A stretch of DNA of 64,000 nucleotides from Microbacterium sp. RURRCA19A (GCF_900156455.1 NZ_FTNQ01000001.1:248001-312000), one strand, 5' to 3'. Counted from the stretch's first letter, positions 1 to 12,513 are shown. Numbers and translations are program-made. Notes: generated by a model from the letters alone, not told the origin.

Positions 1-193
1 CAAGGATGCCGTGATCAAGCTCGACAACAACCCCGCGGTGAAGGCCCTGACCGGCGTCGACCAGTCGGCGACCGGGTTCACCACCACCTACACCGACCAG
101 ATCTTCTTCTACGTGCCCAGTCAGGGTTCCAGCGACAAGATCCGACTGCTGGGCTACCGTTCCAGCCTCCTCGAAGCGAAGGTGTCTCCGTGA
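1..193 (+). CDS. C-terminal end of an unidentified protein (partial)
   Basis: Reading frame 2 is open from the left edge (codons AAG GAT GCC GTG) and ends at TGA 191-193, giving about 63 residues of a C-terminus. The tail is mixed hydrophilic with an aromatic stretch (residues DQIFFYVPSQG) and has no membrane segment. I do not recognise the family. The stop overlaps the GTG start of the next gene by 4 nt (GTGA), so the two genes are translationally coupled and probably one operon. The internal GTG at 11 is unlikely to be the true start, because the frame continues upstream. Confidence 0.6.
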   Translation, partial: KDAVIKLDNNPAVKALTGVDQSATGFTTTYTDQIFFYVPSQGSSDKIRLLGYRSSLLEAKVSP

Positions 194-1137
194 GCACTCC
201 CACCCCCGGTTCCGTCCTCCGCGGCGCCGTCGACCTGTCGTCGCTGCGCAACCGTCCCCAGCCTCCCGCAGCGCCCACCGACGGTTCGGCTGCGGCCGCC
301 GCGGCGGGTGCGGCTCCCTCGCTCGTGTTCGACGTCACGGATGCCTCGTTCGGACAGGTCCTCGAGCTGTCGCGCACGGTGCCGGTGGTCGTCGACCTGT
401 GGGCCGAGTGGTGCGCTCCCTGCAAGCAGCTCAGCCCGATCCTCGAGAAGGTCGTCGCGGAACTCGCCGGCAAGGTCGTGCTCGCGAAGGTCGACGTCGA
501 CGCCAATCCGCAGCTGGCGCAGGGCTTCCGGGCCCAGTCGATCCCGATGGTCGTGGCGCTCGTCGCCGGACAGCCCGTACCGCTGTTCACCGGCGCCGTA
601 CCGGAGCAGCAGGTCCGCGAGGTCTTCGGCCAGCTCCTGCAACTCGCGGCACAGCACGGCGTGACCGGCACCGTGCCGGTCGACGGCGCCGAAGCCGGTT
701 CCGCCGAGCCGGAGGAACAGCCCCTCCCGCCCCTGCACGCGGAAGCGTTCGCCGCCATCGAAGAGGGCGACTACCCTCGGGCCATCTCGGCGTACGAACA
801 GGCCCTCGCCGAGAACCCCCGCGACGCCGACGCCCGCGCCGGTCTCGGCCAGGTGCGTCTTCTCGACCGCGTCCAGGGTGTCGATCTTCAGGCGGCCCGC
901 GCCGCGGCCGCTGCGGCCCCGACGGACGTCGAGGCGCAGTTCGTCGTCGCCGACCTCGACATCGCCGGCGGACACGTCGACGACGCCTTCGCGCGTCTGC
1001 TCGACCTGTTCGCGGCGCTGCCCGCCGACGAGCGCGCGCCCGTACGCGAGCGCCTCCTGGAGCACTTCGGGCTCATCGGCGACGAGGACGCGCGCGTCAT
1101 CCGCGCGCGTTCGCGACTGGCATCCCTGCTCTTCTGA
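190..1137 (+). CDS. Thioredoxin-domain protein with C-terminal TPR region (CnoX/YbbN-like)
   Basis: This 315-residue cytoplasmic protein has an Ala/Pro-rich N-terminal extension of about 45 residues. A thioredoxin fold follows (about 46-155) with a complete WCAPC motif, Cys75 and Cys78, then a helical region (about 170-315) with the alternating Ala/Leu/Asp pattern of tetratricopeptide repeats. This domain order is that of CnoX (YbbN), a chaperedoxin that holds clients during oxidative stress. Enterobacterial CnoX has SxxC, whereas this protein keeps both cysteines and so could be redox active. The GTG start overlaps the preceding stop. A strong shared terminator follows, and glgB converges on it. 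Confidence 0.85.
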   Translation: MSTPTPGSVLRGAVDLSSLRNRPQPPAAPTDGSAAAAAAGAAPSLVFDVTDASFGQVLELSRTVPVVVDLWAEWCAPCKQLSPILEKVVAELAGKVVLAKVDVDANPQLAQGFRAQSIPMVVALVAGQPVPLFTGAVPEQQVREVFGQLLQLAAQHGVTGTVPVDGAEAGSAEPEEQPLPPLHAEAFAAIEEGDYPRAISAYEQALAENPRDADARAGLGQVRLLDRVQGVDLQAARAAAAAAPTDVEAQFVVADLDIAGGHVDDAFARLLDLFAALPADERAPVRERLLEHFGLIGDEDARVIRARSRLASLLF

Positions 1138-1143
1138 TCCCAT

Positions 1144-1179
1144 GAGGAACGGCCCCGTCTTCTGACGGGGCCGTTCCTC
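1144..1179. terminator. Bidirectional terminator between the thioredoxin gene and glgB
   Basis: Perfect 16-bp inverted repeat (arms 1144-1159 and 1164-1179) with a TTCT loop, lying between two convergent genes. Confidence 0.85.
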
Positions 1180-1189
1180 GTTCGCGGGC

Positions 1190-3328
1190 TCAGCCGGCGC
1201 GGTGATGCAACCAGAGCACGCCGAGCGGGGGGAGCGTCAGCACGGCACTGCCGCGGGCGTCGGTGGTGACCGAGCCGAGGTTGCCCTGGCCCGATCCACC
1301 GAACGCCTCGGCGTCGCTGTTGAGCACCTCGGTCCACGTGCCCGCCTCGGGCAGGTCGAGGGGGAAGTCGCTCAGCGGAACGCCCGAGAAGTTGCACACC
1401 ACGGCCACGGTATTGCCGTGGTGGTCGCGCCGCGCGAACGCGAGCACGTTCGGGTTCCAGGCGGGCGCGCCCAGTCGCGAGAACGCGGCACCATCGTGAT
1501 CGCGGGACCACAGGGCAGCCTGATCCTTGTAGACGCTGTTGAGCTCGGCGACGAACGCGTGCAGCTGCGCGTGCGAGGGCTGGTCCAGCATCCACCAGTC
1601 GAGGGAACGCGATTCGGACCACTCGGACATCTGGCCGAACTCCTGGCCCATGAACAGGAGCTGCTTGCCGGGGTGTCCCCACATGTACGCCAGGAACGCG
1701 CGCATGTTGGCGAGTTTCTGCCAGTGGTCGCCCGGCATCCGGCCGAAGAGACTGCCCTTCCCGTGGACGACCTCGTCGTGACTGATGGGCAGGATGAAGT
1801 TCTCGCTGAACGCGTAGACGAACGAGAACGACAGCTCGCCCTCGTGGTGCGAGCGGTACATCGGGTCGCGAGAGATGTACTGGAGCGAGTCGTTCATCCA
1901 GCCCATGTTCCACTTGAAACCGAAGCCGAGCCCGGCGTGCGCCGTGGGCGCCGTGACGCCGGGGAAGCTCGTCGATTCCTCGGCGATCATCGCGATGCCG
2001 GGGTACCTCTTGTACGCGGTGGCGTTGACCTCCTGGAGGAACCGGATGGCCTCGAGGTTCTCCCGTCCGCCGAACTGGTTCGGTGCCCACTCGCCGTCGT
2101 TGCGGGAGTAGTCCAGGTAGAGCATGGAGGCCACGGCATCCACACGGAGCCCGTCGACGTGGAACTCCTCGAACCAGTACAGCGCGTTCGCGACGAGGAA
2201 GTTGCGCACCTCGTTGCGGCCGTAGTCGAAGATCAGCGTTCCCCAGTCCTTGTGCTCGCCGCGCCGCGGGTCGGGGTGCTCGTAGAGCGGCTCGCCGTCG
2301 AACCGGGCGAGGGCGAACTCGTCCTTGGGGAAGTGCCCGGGGACCCAGTCCATGATCACGCCGAGACCGGCCTGGTGCAGACGGTCGATCAGGTAGCGGA
2401 GGTCGTCGGGATCGCCGAACCGGCTCGTCGGGGCGTAGTAACCCGAGACCTGGTATCCCCACGATCCGCCGAACGGATGCTCGGCGAGAGGCAGGAACTC
2501 CACGTGCGTGAAACCCTGCGCGCCGACGTAGTCGATGATCGCGTCGGCGGCGTCGCGGTACGACAGTCCCGGACGCCACGAACCGAGGTGGAGCTCGTAG
2601 ATCGACATGGGCCGGTCGATGGGAGCCGTCCGCGACCTCTCCGTGATCCACGCGTCGTCGGCCCACCGGTAGGTGGATGCCGTCACGACCGATGCCGTCG
2701 CGGGCGGGACCTCGGCGAGCCGCGCCATCGGGTCGGCCTTCTGGATCCACGCACCCGAACGCGTGAGGATCTCGAACTTGTAGCGTGCGCCGACACCGAC
2801 CTCGGGGACGAAGAGCTCCCAGACGCCGCTGCCCCCCATCGAGCGCAGCGCGCTGCCGGCGCCGTCCCACCCGTTGAAGTCGCCGATCACGCGAACCGCG
2901 CGGGCATCGGGTGCCCACACCGTGAACGCCGTGCCGCTCGAACCGTCCAGCTCCCGGACGTGCGCGCCGAGCACGCGCCACAGCTCCTCGTGGCGCCCCT
3001 CCGAGATGAGATGGAGGTCGAGCTCCCCGACCGCGGGAAGATGCCGGTAGGGATCGTCCGCGACGTGGTCCGTGCCGTCGTCGTAGGTGGCGCGCACGCG
3101 ATACGCACCGGGCGCGTCGGTGTGCACGCCTTCCCAGATGCCCGCGCGCGAGTGCGAGAGTTCGACGGTCGCCCCGTCCGCGAGCTCGGCCACGACCTCG
3201 CGCGCCAGCGGCCGACGGGTGCGGATGACCCAGCCGTCCGCCGTCTCGTGCGCGCCGAGGATGCTGTGCGGATCGTGGTGGGCGCCGTGGGCCACGGCAT
3301 CCAGGAGTTCGGGAGGGAGAGCGGTCAT
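1190..3328 (-). CDS. glgB: 1,4-alpha-glucan branching enzyme GlgB
   Basis: GlgB (712 residues) transfers a cut alpha-1,4-glucan segment to an O-6 position and makes the alpha-1,6 branches of glycogen. It has the usual build: N-terminal domain, carbohydrate-binding module 48 (about 110-210), GH13 barrel and C-terminal beta domain. Visible motifs are the nucleophile region GLRVDAVASMLYLDYSR (Asp near 396), the acid/base region MIAEESTSF (Glu near 449) and the late motif ISHDEVVHGKGSL. ATG at 3328 is chosen because it gives the family N-terminus and overlaps the glgE stop by 4 nt (ATGA), implying translational coupling with GlgE. It lies downstream in the same operon. Confidence 0.96.
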   Translation of the reverse strand: MTALPPELLDAVAHGAHHDPHSILGAHETADGWVIRTRRPLAREVVAELADGATVELSHSRAGIWEGVHTDAPGAYRVRATYDDGTDHVADDPYRHLPAVGELDLHLISEGRHEELWRVLGAHVRELDGSSGTAFTVWAPDARAVRVIGDFNGWDGAGSALRSMGGSGVWELFVPEVGVGARYKFEILTRSGAWIQKADPMARLAEVPPATASVVTASTYRWADDAWITERSRTAPIDRPMSIYELHLGSWRPGLSYRDAADAIIDYVGAQGFTHVEFLPLAEHPFGGSWGYQVSGYYAPTSRFGDPDDLRYLIDRLHQAGLGVIMDWVPGHFPKDEFALARFDGEPLYEHPDPRRGEHKDWGTLIFDYGRNEVRNFLVANALYWFEEFHVDGLRVDAVASMLYLDYSRNDGEWAPNQFGGRENLEAIRFLQEVNATAYKRYPGIAMIAEESTSFPGVTAPTAHAGLGFGFKWNMGWMNDSLQYISRDPMYRSHHEGELSFSFVYAFSENFILPISHDEVVHGKGSLFGRMPGDHWQKLANMRAFLAYMWGHPGKQLLFMGQEFGQMSEWSESRSLDWWMLDQPSHAQLHAFVAELNSVYKDQAALWSRDHDGAAFSRLGAPAWNPNVLAFARRDHHGNTVAVVCNFSGVPLSDFPLDLPEAGTWTEVLNSDAEAFGGSGQGNLGSVTTDARGSAVLTLPPLGVLWLHHRAG

Positions 3329-5409
3329 CGTGACTCCTTCACGTGCAGGATGTGCACGGGTTCGTCGAATGCGTCCAGGCGCACGAAGTTGTGATCGGCC
3401 CAGGTCCAGACCGCACCGGTGATGAGGTCTTCGACCTCGTACGGGGTGCCGGGTTCGACGCCCCACAGGGTCGTGTCGAGGTGCACCGTCGTCTCGCGCG
3501 TCGAGTGCGGGTCGACGTTCGCGACGACGACGACGGTGTCGGACACACCCGTGGGCGACAGGGCCGCGTCGAGGTGCTTCGCGTAGACGAGGATCGCGTC
3601 GTCATCGCTCCACTGGACGTGAAGGTTGCGCAACTGGCGCAGGGCCGGGTGGTCGCGACGGATGCCGTTGAGGCGACGCAGATACGGAGCGAGGGAGTCG
3701 CCCGCCGACTCGGCGCCGGCCCAGTCACGGAACTTGTACTCGTACTTCTCGTTGTCGATGTTCTCCTCGGAGCCCGGCCGCGCGACGTTCTCGTACAGCT
3801 CGTAACCCGCGTAGACGCCGTAGGTCGGCGCGGCGGTCGCCGCCAGCGCGGCACGGATCTTGTACGCCGGTCGCCCGCCGAACTGCAGGTACTCGGTGAG
3901 GATGTCGGGGGTGTTCACGAACAGGTTGGGTCGCAGGAAATCGGCGGTCTCGTGCGCCAACCCGTCGAAGAACTCCTCGAGCTCCTCCTTGGTGTTCCGC
4001 CACGTGAAGTACGTGTAGCTCTGTTGGAAGCCGGCCATCGCGAGTCCCTGCAGCGGCGCGGGTCGCGTGAACGCCTCGGCGAGGAACACCGCGTCGGGCT
4101 CTTCGGCGCTCACCGTGGCGATCAGCCACTCCCAGAACTGCAGCGGCTTGGTGTGGGGGTTGTCGACGCGGAAGATGCGCACGCCCTGGGCGATCCAGTG
4201 CCGCACGATACGCAGGACCTCGGCGCGGATGCCATCCGGGTCGTTGTCGAAGTTGACGGGGTAGATGTCCTGGTACTTCTTCGGCGGGTTCTCGGCGTAC
4301 GCGATCGAACCGTCGGGGAGGGTCGTGAACCACTCGGGGTGCTCGGCGACCCACGGGTGATCCGGCGACGCCTGCAGCGCGAGGTCGAGGGCGACCTCGA
4401 TGCCGTTGCCGCGCGCGGCGTCGACGAAGGCGCGGAAGTCCTCCAGCGTGCCGAGGTCGGGGTGGACGGCATCGTGCCCGCCGGCCGGACCACCGATCGC
4501 CCAGGGCGAGCCCGGATCGCCGGGGGACGTCACGAGAGTGTTGTTGGGCCCCTTGCGGTTCTGCTCACCGATCGGATGGATCGGCGGGAGGTACAGGACG
4601 TCGAATCCCATCGCGGCGACGCCGGGCAGGCGATCCACGGCCGTACGGAAGGTGCCGCTGATCACGGATCCGTCCTCGGCGCGGGTGGCGCCCTCGGAAC
4701 GCGGGAAGAACTCGTACCACGCGCCCACGCCGGCGCGTTCGCGCTCGACCAGCAGCTCGGCATCCTTGCCCGCCGATGCCAGCGCCATGACCGGCCGCAG
4801 CGCGAAGAGTGCCGCGATCGCGGGGTCGCGCACGACCTGCAGCGCGATGTCGTCGTGCGTATCGGGGTCGCGCAGTGTGCGGGCCGCGGTGTAGAGCAGG
4901 TCTTTGTCGCTGCCGGGACGCTTCTTCTCGCCCCGGGCCCGATCGAACAGCTGGGCCCCCATCTCGCGCATGAGCGCGGAGTCGACGCCGGCCGCGATCT
5001 TCACCTCGGCGGCGTGCTCCCAGGTGGCGAACTCGTCGGCGAAGGCCTCGAAACGGAACCGCCACACCCCCTGCTCGAGCGGGGCGATGAGGGTGGACCA
5101 ACGGTCGAACCCGTCGTTCAGCGGCGACAGCCGGTGCAGCGATTCGTCCCCTGACGGGGAGAAGAGCCGGACGTGGACACCGATGCGGTCGTGCCCCTCG
5201 CGGAACGCGGTGACGGTGAACGGCACCGCCTCGCCGACGTAGGCCGAGGGGCGGAACCGGCCCCCCGGCACATGCGGATGGGGGAGCGCCAGCGGGATGC
5301 GCGGCGTCACCACGCCCTTCGCGGGTGTCGGTTTGAGGGGGCGAACGGGGATCGAGGCGGCGCTGCGCCAGTGGTGAGCGGGCGTGGGGGTCGTCGTCGT
5401 GGTGGCCAC
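3325..5409 (-). CDS. glgE: Maltosyltransferase GlgE
   Basis: GlgE (694 residues) extends alpha-1,4-glucans with maltosyl units from alpha-maltose 1-phosphate, the actinobacterial route to cytosolic glucan. The GH13 motifs are clear: RIFRVDNPHTKPLQFWEW (nucleophile Asp near 416) and AVFLAEAFTRP (Glu near 443). Length fits the family. The start is GTG at 5409. TAGGTT (5421-5416 on the minus strand) ends 6 nt before it, so the message is probably leaderless. The TreS and maltokinase genes that make the donor are not in the window. The long open frame on the opposite strand across glgE and glgX is a GC artefact. Confidence 0.95.
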   Translation of the reverse strand: MATTTTTPTPAHHWRSAASIPVRPLKPTPAKGVVTPRIPLALPHPHVPGGRFRPSAYVGEAVPFTVTAFREGHDRIGVHVRLFSPSGDESLHRLSPLNDGFDRWSTLIAPLEQGVWRFRFEAFADEFATWEHAAEVKIAAGVDSALMREMGAQLFDRARGEKKRPGSDKDLLYTAARTLRDPDTHDDIALQVVRDPAIAALFALRPVMALASAGKDAELLVERERAGVGAWYEFFPRSEGATRAEDGSVISGTFRTAVDRLPGVAAMGFDVLYLPPIHPIGEQNRKGPNNTLVTSPGDPGSPWAIGGPAGGHDAVHPDLGTLEDFRAFVDAARGNGIEVALDLALQASPDHPWVAEHPEWFTTLPDGSIAYAENPPKKYQDIYPVNFDNDPDGIRAEVLRIVRHWIAQGVRIFRVDNPHTKPLQFWEWLIATVSAEEPDAVFLAEAFTRPAPLQGLAMAGFQQSYTYFTWRNTKEELEEFFDGLAHETADFLRPNLFVNTPDILTEYLQFGGRPAYKIRAALAATAAPTYGVYAGYELYENVARPGSEENIDNEKYEYKFRDWAGAESAGDSLAPYLRRLNGIRRDHPALRQLRNLHVQWSDDDAILVYAKHLDAALSPTGVSDTVVVVANVDPHSTRETTVHLDTTLWGVEPGTPYEVEDLITGAVWTWADHNFVRLDAFDEPVHILHVKESR

Positions 5410-5493
5410 GGTCCGAACCTACCGTGGGCCGACGAGGTTCCCCCAGGCCTTGCCCCGGGTCTTGACAGACCGATGCCGTCCGTCGTGGGCGAC

Positions 5494-7584
5494 TCAGTCC
5501 ACGGACTCCACGCGGAACAGCCGCATCGACGTGCCGACGAACGGCACGACCTCGCCCGGCGCGAGGCGCGGAGTGTCCTCCGCGGGCGCCTCATCGGCGC
5601 TCGACCACAGAGAGACGTATTCCACTTCCTCGGCCAGGACCGGCAGGGTCACCTCGACGGGGCTCTCGTTGCCGTGCACGACGAGCAGGATGCGATTGAG
5701 CTCTTCGTTCTCGGGTGTCGACGTCGCGAGGTACTGCAGCGTGCGGTGGGAGGGATCGGTCCACCGGTCGCTGGACATCGTCTCGCCGTGCTCGTCGAAC
5801 CAGTCCATGAGCGACGCGGAGGGGATCCGCTCGCCGAGGCGGGCGAAACGCACCGGGCGCAGAGCGGGGTTCTCCCGGCGCAGGGCCAAGAGGCGTTGCG
5901 TGTGCGCGAAGAGCTCCTGCTGCCAGGGGGCGAGGTCCCACGACAGCCACGTCAGCGGCGAGTCGTGGCAGTACGCGTTGTTGTTGCCGCGCTGCGTGCG
6001 CCCCATCTCGTCGCCGGCGGTGATCATCGGCACGCCCGCCGACAGCAGCAGCGTGCCGAGGAGGTTGCGCATCGCCTTGCGACGGGTGGCGAGGATGCGC
6101 GCGTCGTCGGTCTTGCCCTCCGCGCCATGGTTGTACGAGCGGTTCGTGTCGGCCCCGTCACGGTTCTGCTCGCCGTTCCCGAGGTTGTGCTTGACGTCGT
6201 ACGAGACGAGGTCGCGCAGCGTGAAGCCGTCGTGGGCCGTGACGAAGTTGACGCTCGCGAGCGGTCCGCGCTCTTCCGAGAACGTGTTCGACGACCCTGC
6301 CAGCCGCGTCGCGAAGCCCCCGATCCCCACGGGCGCCGTGCTCGCACGTCGGGCGTAGTCGACGTCGCTCAACCAGAAGTTGCGCACGCGGTCGCGATAC
6401 CGGTCGTTCCACTCGTGCCAGCCTTCGCCGAAGTTGCCGGTCTGCCAGCCGCCCATGCCGACGTCCCACGGCTCGGCGATGAGCTTGGTCCCCGCCAGCA
6501 CCTCGTCGTCGCGGATCGCGCGGAGCAGCGGATGATCCGGATCGAACGAATGGTTCTCGTCGCGGCCCAGGGTGACGGCGAGGTCGAACCGGAAGCCGTC
6601 GATCTGCACGTCGTCGGCCCAGTAGCGCAGCGAGTCCAGGACGAGCCGGGCCGCGGCATCCGTCGACGTGTTCACGGCGTTCCCGCATCCGGTCTCGTCG
6701 ATGTAGGCGCCCTCGTCGGTCTGCCGGTAGTAGCCGCGGTTGTCGAGTCCGCGGAGGCTCGTCCGCGGGCCGCCGAGGCCCTCCTCCGCGGTGTGGTTGT
6801 ACACGACGTCGAGGAGGACCTCCAGGCCCGCCTCGTGCAGCAGCCGTACCATGCCCTTGAACTCGCGCAGCACCGCCTCCGGGCCCTCGGCGCGACTCGC
6901 CGCGGTGGCGTAGGCGGCGTGCGGCGAGAAGAAGTTCAGCGAGTTGTAGCCCCAGTAGTTCGTCAGCCCCAGCTGCAGCAGGCGCGGCTCGGTCGCGAAC
7001 GCGTGCACCGGGAGCAACTCGACGCTCGTGATGCCGAGGGACAGGAAGTGGTCGATCATCGCGGGGTGCGCCAGGCCCGCGTAGGTGCCGTGCAGGGCGG
7101 GAGGCACGAGTGGATGCCGCTTGCTGAGGCCCTTCACGTGCCCCTCGTAGATGACGGTCCGATCCATCGGGACGCGGGGCTTGGCCACCCCTCCCCAGTC
7201 GAACCCGCCGTCCACGACGACACCGCGCCAGTCGCCGTAGCCGCCCGACACCAGACCCCGCGCGTAAGGGTCGAGGAGCAGCGTCTCGGGGTTGAAGGTG
7301 TTGCCGGGGCCGTGCGGGCCGCCGGCCCGCACGGCGTAGCGCGCCCCGGGGCGCAGCAGCGGGCTCGCGGCCTCGAACACCCCGCCCCCGACGGCGGTCA
7401 TCGGGACGGTCTCGACGGCCCAGTCGAGGTCGACGTCGTCGAACACGACCAGGTGCATGCTGTCGGCGTTGCCGGACCAGACCCGCAGTGTCCCGCCGTC
7501 GGCGCCGAGCCGCACGCCGAGGTCGTCGAGAGACGGAGCGAGGAGCGCAGGGCGGGGCGACAGGGCCGCTTCGGGTGGGACCAT
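5494..7584 (-). CDS. glgX: Glycogen debranching enzyme GlgX (isoamylase type)
   Basis: This 696-residue GH13 enzyme hydrolyses alpha-1,6 branch points of limit-dextrin glycogen. The N-terminal beta-sandwich is followed by the barrel with GFRFDLAVTLGRDEN (nucleophile Asp near 330) and LIAEPWDVG (acid/base Glu near 368). The typical stretches YNHTAEE and NFVTAHDGFTL are present. The open frame continues upstream beyond 7584, but ATG 7584 gives the family N-terminus and has TACCCT (7597-7592) 7 nt before it, marking a leaderless start. An 84-bp gap separates it from glgE, which has its own promoter. It could also be called TreX. It is divergent to the cysteine desulfurase gene. Confidence 0.92.
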   Translation of the reverse strand: MVPPEAALSPRPALLAPSLDDLGVRLGADGGTLRVWSGNADSMHLVVFDDVDLDWAVETVPMTAVGGGVFEAASPLLRPGARYAVRAGGPHGPGNTFNPETLLLDPYARGLVSGGYGDWRGVVVDGGFDWGGVAKPRVPMDRTVIYEGHVKGLSKRHPLVPPALHGTYAGLAHPAMIDHFLSLGITSVELLPVHAFATEPRLLQLGLTNYWGYNSLNFFSPHAAYATAASRAEGPEAVLREFKGMVRLLHEAGLEVLLDVVYNHTAEEGLGGPRTSLRGLDNRGYYRQTDEGAYIDETGCGNAVNTSTDAAARLVLDSLRYWADDVQIDGFRFDLAVTLGRDENHSFDPDHPLLRAIRDDEVLAGTKLIAEPWDVGMGGWQTGNFGEGWHEWNDRYRDRVRNFWLSDVDYARRASTAPVGIGGFATRLAGSSNTFSEERGPLASVNFVTAHDGFTLRDLVSYDVKHNLGNGEQNRDGADTNRSYNHGAEGKTDDARILATRRKAMRNLLGTLLLSAGVPMITAGDEMGRTQRGNNNAYCHDSPLTWLSWDLAPWQQELFAHTQRLLALRRENPALRPVRFARLGERIPSASLMDWFDEHGETMSSDRWTDPSHRTLQYLATSTPENEELNRILLVVHGNESPVEVTLPVLAEEVEYVSLWSSADEAPAEDTPRLAPGEVVPFVGTSMRLFRVESVD

Positions 7585-7629
7585 GCGTCCTAGGGTAGTG
7601 AAGGACACGGACGGGAAGCGGGAGGGTGC

Positions 7630-8814
7630 ATGTCGGTCTATCTCGACCACGCCGCGACCACCCCGCTGCGACCGGAGGCACGCGACGCGTGGCTGGCCGC
7701 CCACGAGGTGCTGGGCAACCCGTCGTCCATCCACGGCGCGGGGCAGGCGGCGCGGCGACTGCTCGAAGACGCGCGCGAGCGGGTGGCGGAGGTCCTCGGA
7801 TGCCAGCCCATCGAGGTCGTGCTCACGTCCGGCGGCACCGAGGCGATCAATCTCGCGCTCAAGGGTCTGTGGTGGTCGCGGGAGGATTCGGCCGACACGG
7901 TCGTCCTGCCCGACGGCGAGCACCACGCGACGCTCGACACCGTGGCCTGGCTGGCGCGGGCGGAGCACGCCCGTGTCCGTCCGGTGGGGGTGAACCCGCT
8001 CGGTCGGATCCCCGTCCCGGATTTCGCCGCGGCCCTCCCCGGCGCCGCCCTCGCGACCGCCCTGGTGGCCAACAACGAGGTCGGCACCGTGCAGGATGCC
8101 GCGTGCCTCGCGCGCGCGGCCGCGGAGACCGGCGTGCCGCTGCACCTGGACGCGGTGTCGGCGCTCGGCCAGATCGCGGTCGACTTCGCGGACTGGCGCG
8201 GATCCGGGAACGATCCCGGCGGTCTGGTCGCGCTGTCCGTCTCGGCGCACAAGGTCGGCGGTCCCGTCGGCGTCGGCGCGGCGGTGATCTCACGACACGC
8301 CCGCCTGACGGCGCTGCAGCACGGGGGCGGTCAGCAGCGGGGCCTGCGCGCCGGCACGCAGGACGCGGCCGGGGCCGCCGCGTTCGCCGCCGCCGCGGTC
8401 GCGGCCGAGATCGAGCGCGACCGCGAGACCGCGCGGCTCGAAGGGCTGCGCCGACGTCTCGTGCGCGGCATCCTCGCGGCGGTCCCGACCGCGCGCCTGC
8501 TCGGCGATCCGGAGGACAGACTCCCCGGCAACGCGCACGTGCTCTTCCCCGGGGCGGCGGGGGAGACGCTGCTGTTCCTGCTCGACATGGCGGGGATCTC
8601 GGTGTCCACCGGCTCGGCGTGCCAGGCGGGTGTGGCGGAACCGTCCCACGTCGTGCTCGCCCTCGGACTCGACGACCGCGCCGCACGCTCGGTCCTGCGG
8701 ATGACGCTCGGACGCACCTCCACCGACGACGACGTGGATGCCGTGCTGGCGGCCCTGCCGTCCGCGTACGAGCGGGCCGTGGCATCCGGCGCCCGTTCAG
8801 CGGGTGGTTCGTAG
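7630..8814 (+). CDS. Cysteine desulfurase (NifS/IscS type)
   Basis: This PLP enzyme (394 residues) takes sulfur from cysteine as a protein persulfide. It has the N-terminus YLDHAATTPLRPEA, the PLP lysine in SVSAHKVGGPVG (near 207) and the catalytic cysteine in STGSACQAG (near 331), as in the IscS/NifS group. The Shine-Dalgarno GGGAGG lies 4 nt before the ATG. mnmA starts 9 nt downstream, so the likely job is to feed sulfur to tRNA 2-thiouridine formation. Iron-sulfur assembly is possible too, but no suf or isc scaffold gene is near. Confidence 0.92.
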   Translation: MSVYLDHAATTPLRPEARDAWLAAHEVLGNPSSIHGAGQAARRLLEDARERVAEVLGCQPIEVVLTSGGTEAINLALKGLWWSREDSADTVVLPDGEHHATLDTVAWLARAEHARVRPVGVNPLGRIPVPDFAAALPGAALATALVANNEVGTVQDAACLARAAAETGVPLHLDAVSALGQIAVDFADWRGSGNDPGGLVALSVSAHKVGGPVGVGAAVISRHARLTALQHGGGQQRGLRAGTQDAAGAAAFAAAAVAAEIERDRETARLEGLRRRLVRGILAAVPTARLLGDPEDRLPGNAHVLFPGAAGETLLFLLDMAGISVSTGSACQAGVAEPSHVVLALGLDDRAARSVLRMTLGRTSTDDDVDAVLAALPSAYERAVASGARSAGGS

Positions 8815-8823
8815 ACTGGGACG

Positions 8824-9921
8824 ATGCGAGTTCTGGCGGCGATGAGCGGTGGCGTCGACTCCGCAGTGGCGGCGGCGCGCGCTGTCGAGGCGGGGCACGA
8901 CGTGGTCGGCGTGCACCTGGCCCTGTCACGCGCGGGCGGAACGCTCCGTGCCGGAAGCCGCGGCTGCTGCACGATCGAGGACGCCATGGACGCGCGACGC
9001 GCCGCGGACAAGCTCGGCATCCCGTTCTACGTGTGGGATTTCTCGGAGCGGTTCCGCGACGACGTCATCGAGGACTTCGTGTCCGAGTACCGCGCCGGTC
9101 GCACCCCCAACCCCTGCATGCGCTGCAACGAGAAGATCAAGTTCGCCGCCCTCCTCGAGCGCGCCATCGAGCTCGGCTTCGACGCCGTGTGCACCGGCCA
9201 CTACGCCACGCTGATCGACACGCCCGACGGACGCGAGCTGCACCGGGCCTCGGACGCCGCGAAAGACCAGTCGTACGTCCTGGGCGTGCTGACCGAGGCG
9301 CAGCTCGCGCACACCTACTTCCCGCTGGGCTCCACGCCGTCCAAGGCCGTCGTCCGTGCCGAGGCCGAAGAGCGCGGGCTGTCGGTCGCGCAGAAGCCCG
9401 ACAGCCACGACATCTGTTTCATCCCCGACGGTGACACGCGCGGCTGGCTCGCCGAGCGCGTCGGTGCCGAGACCGGCGACATCCTCGATCGGTCCGGCGC
9501 GGTCGTGGGACGGCACGAGGGTGCCCACGCCTTCACCGTCGGCCAGCGACGCGGACTGCAGCTCGGCGTGCCCGCGTCCGACGGCAAGCCGCGCTTCGTG
9601 CTCGAGGTGCGGCCCGTGAACAACACCGTGGTCGTGGGACCCAAGGAAGCACTGGCGTGCGCCGAGATCTCGGGCGACCGCTTCACGTGGGCCGGACGCG
9701 CGCCGGCGGACACGACCTTCGCCTGCCACGCCCAGATCCGCGCGCACGCCGAGCCGGTGCCCGCGATCGCGACGCTCGAGGACGGCGTGCTCACCGTGCG
9801 CCCCGACGACCCCTTCGACGGTGTCGCCCCCGGGCAGACGGCGGTGCTCTACGACGGGACGCGCGTGATCGGCCAGTTCACGATCGCGCGCACGGTGTCG
9901 GCCGTACCCGTCGAGGCCTGA
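8824..9921 (+). CDS. mnmA: tRNA-specific 2-thiouridylase MnmA
   Basis: MnmA (365 residues) adenylates and thiolates U34 of the tRNAs for Lys, Glu and Gln. It has the PP-loop SGGVDS at residues 8-13, the nucleophilic cysteine in NPCMRCN (near 98), the second cysteine in [10 protein letters not shown] (near 198) and the C-terminal beta-barrel. It sits directly after the cysteine desulfurase that can supply sulfur. Even so it has its own promoter signal inside the end of that gene: TAGACT 8812-8817 lies 6 nt before the ATG and points to a leaderless transcript besides any read-through. Confidence 0.95.
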   Translation: MRVLAAMSGGVDSAVAAARAVEAGHDVVGVHLALSRAGGTLRAGSRGCCTIEDAMDARRAADKLGIPFYVWDFSERFRDDVIEDFVSEYRAGRTPNPCMRCNEKIKFAALLERAIELGFDAVCTGHYATLIDTPDGRELHRASDAAKDQSYVLGVLTEAQLAHTYFPLGSTPSKAVVRAEAEERGLSVAQKPDSHDICFIPDGDTRGWLAERVGAETGDILDRSGAVVGRHEGAHAFTVGQRRGLQLGVPASDGKPRFVLEVRPVNNTVVVGPKEALACAEISGDRFTWAGRAPADTTFACHAQIRAHAEPVPAIATLEDGVLTVRPDDPFDGVAPGQTAVLYDGTRVIGQFTIARTVSAVPVEA

Positions 9922-12491
<2,570 letters not shown>

Positions 12492-12513
12492 CCGCAACCG
12501 CCGCGCCACGAGC

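Noticed and set aside
1202..3394. Long open frame on the plus strand opposite glgB, and similar ones opposite glgE/glgX (3343-5154, 5173-7593)
   Set aside because: Composition is rich in Arg, Val, Glu and His with no domain, as expected for the antisense frame of GC-rich genes; the minus strand carries clear GH13 enzymes.
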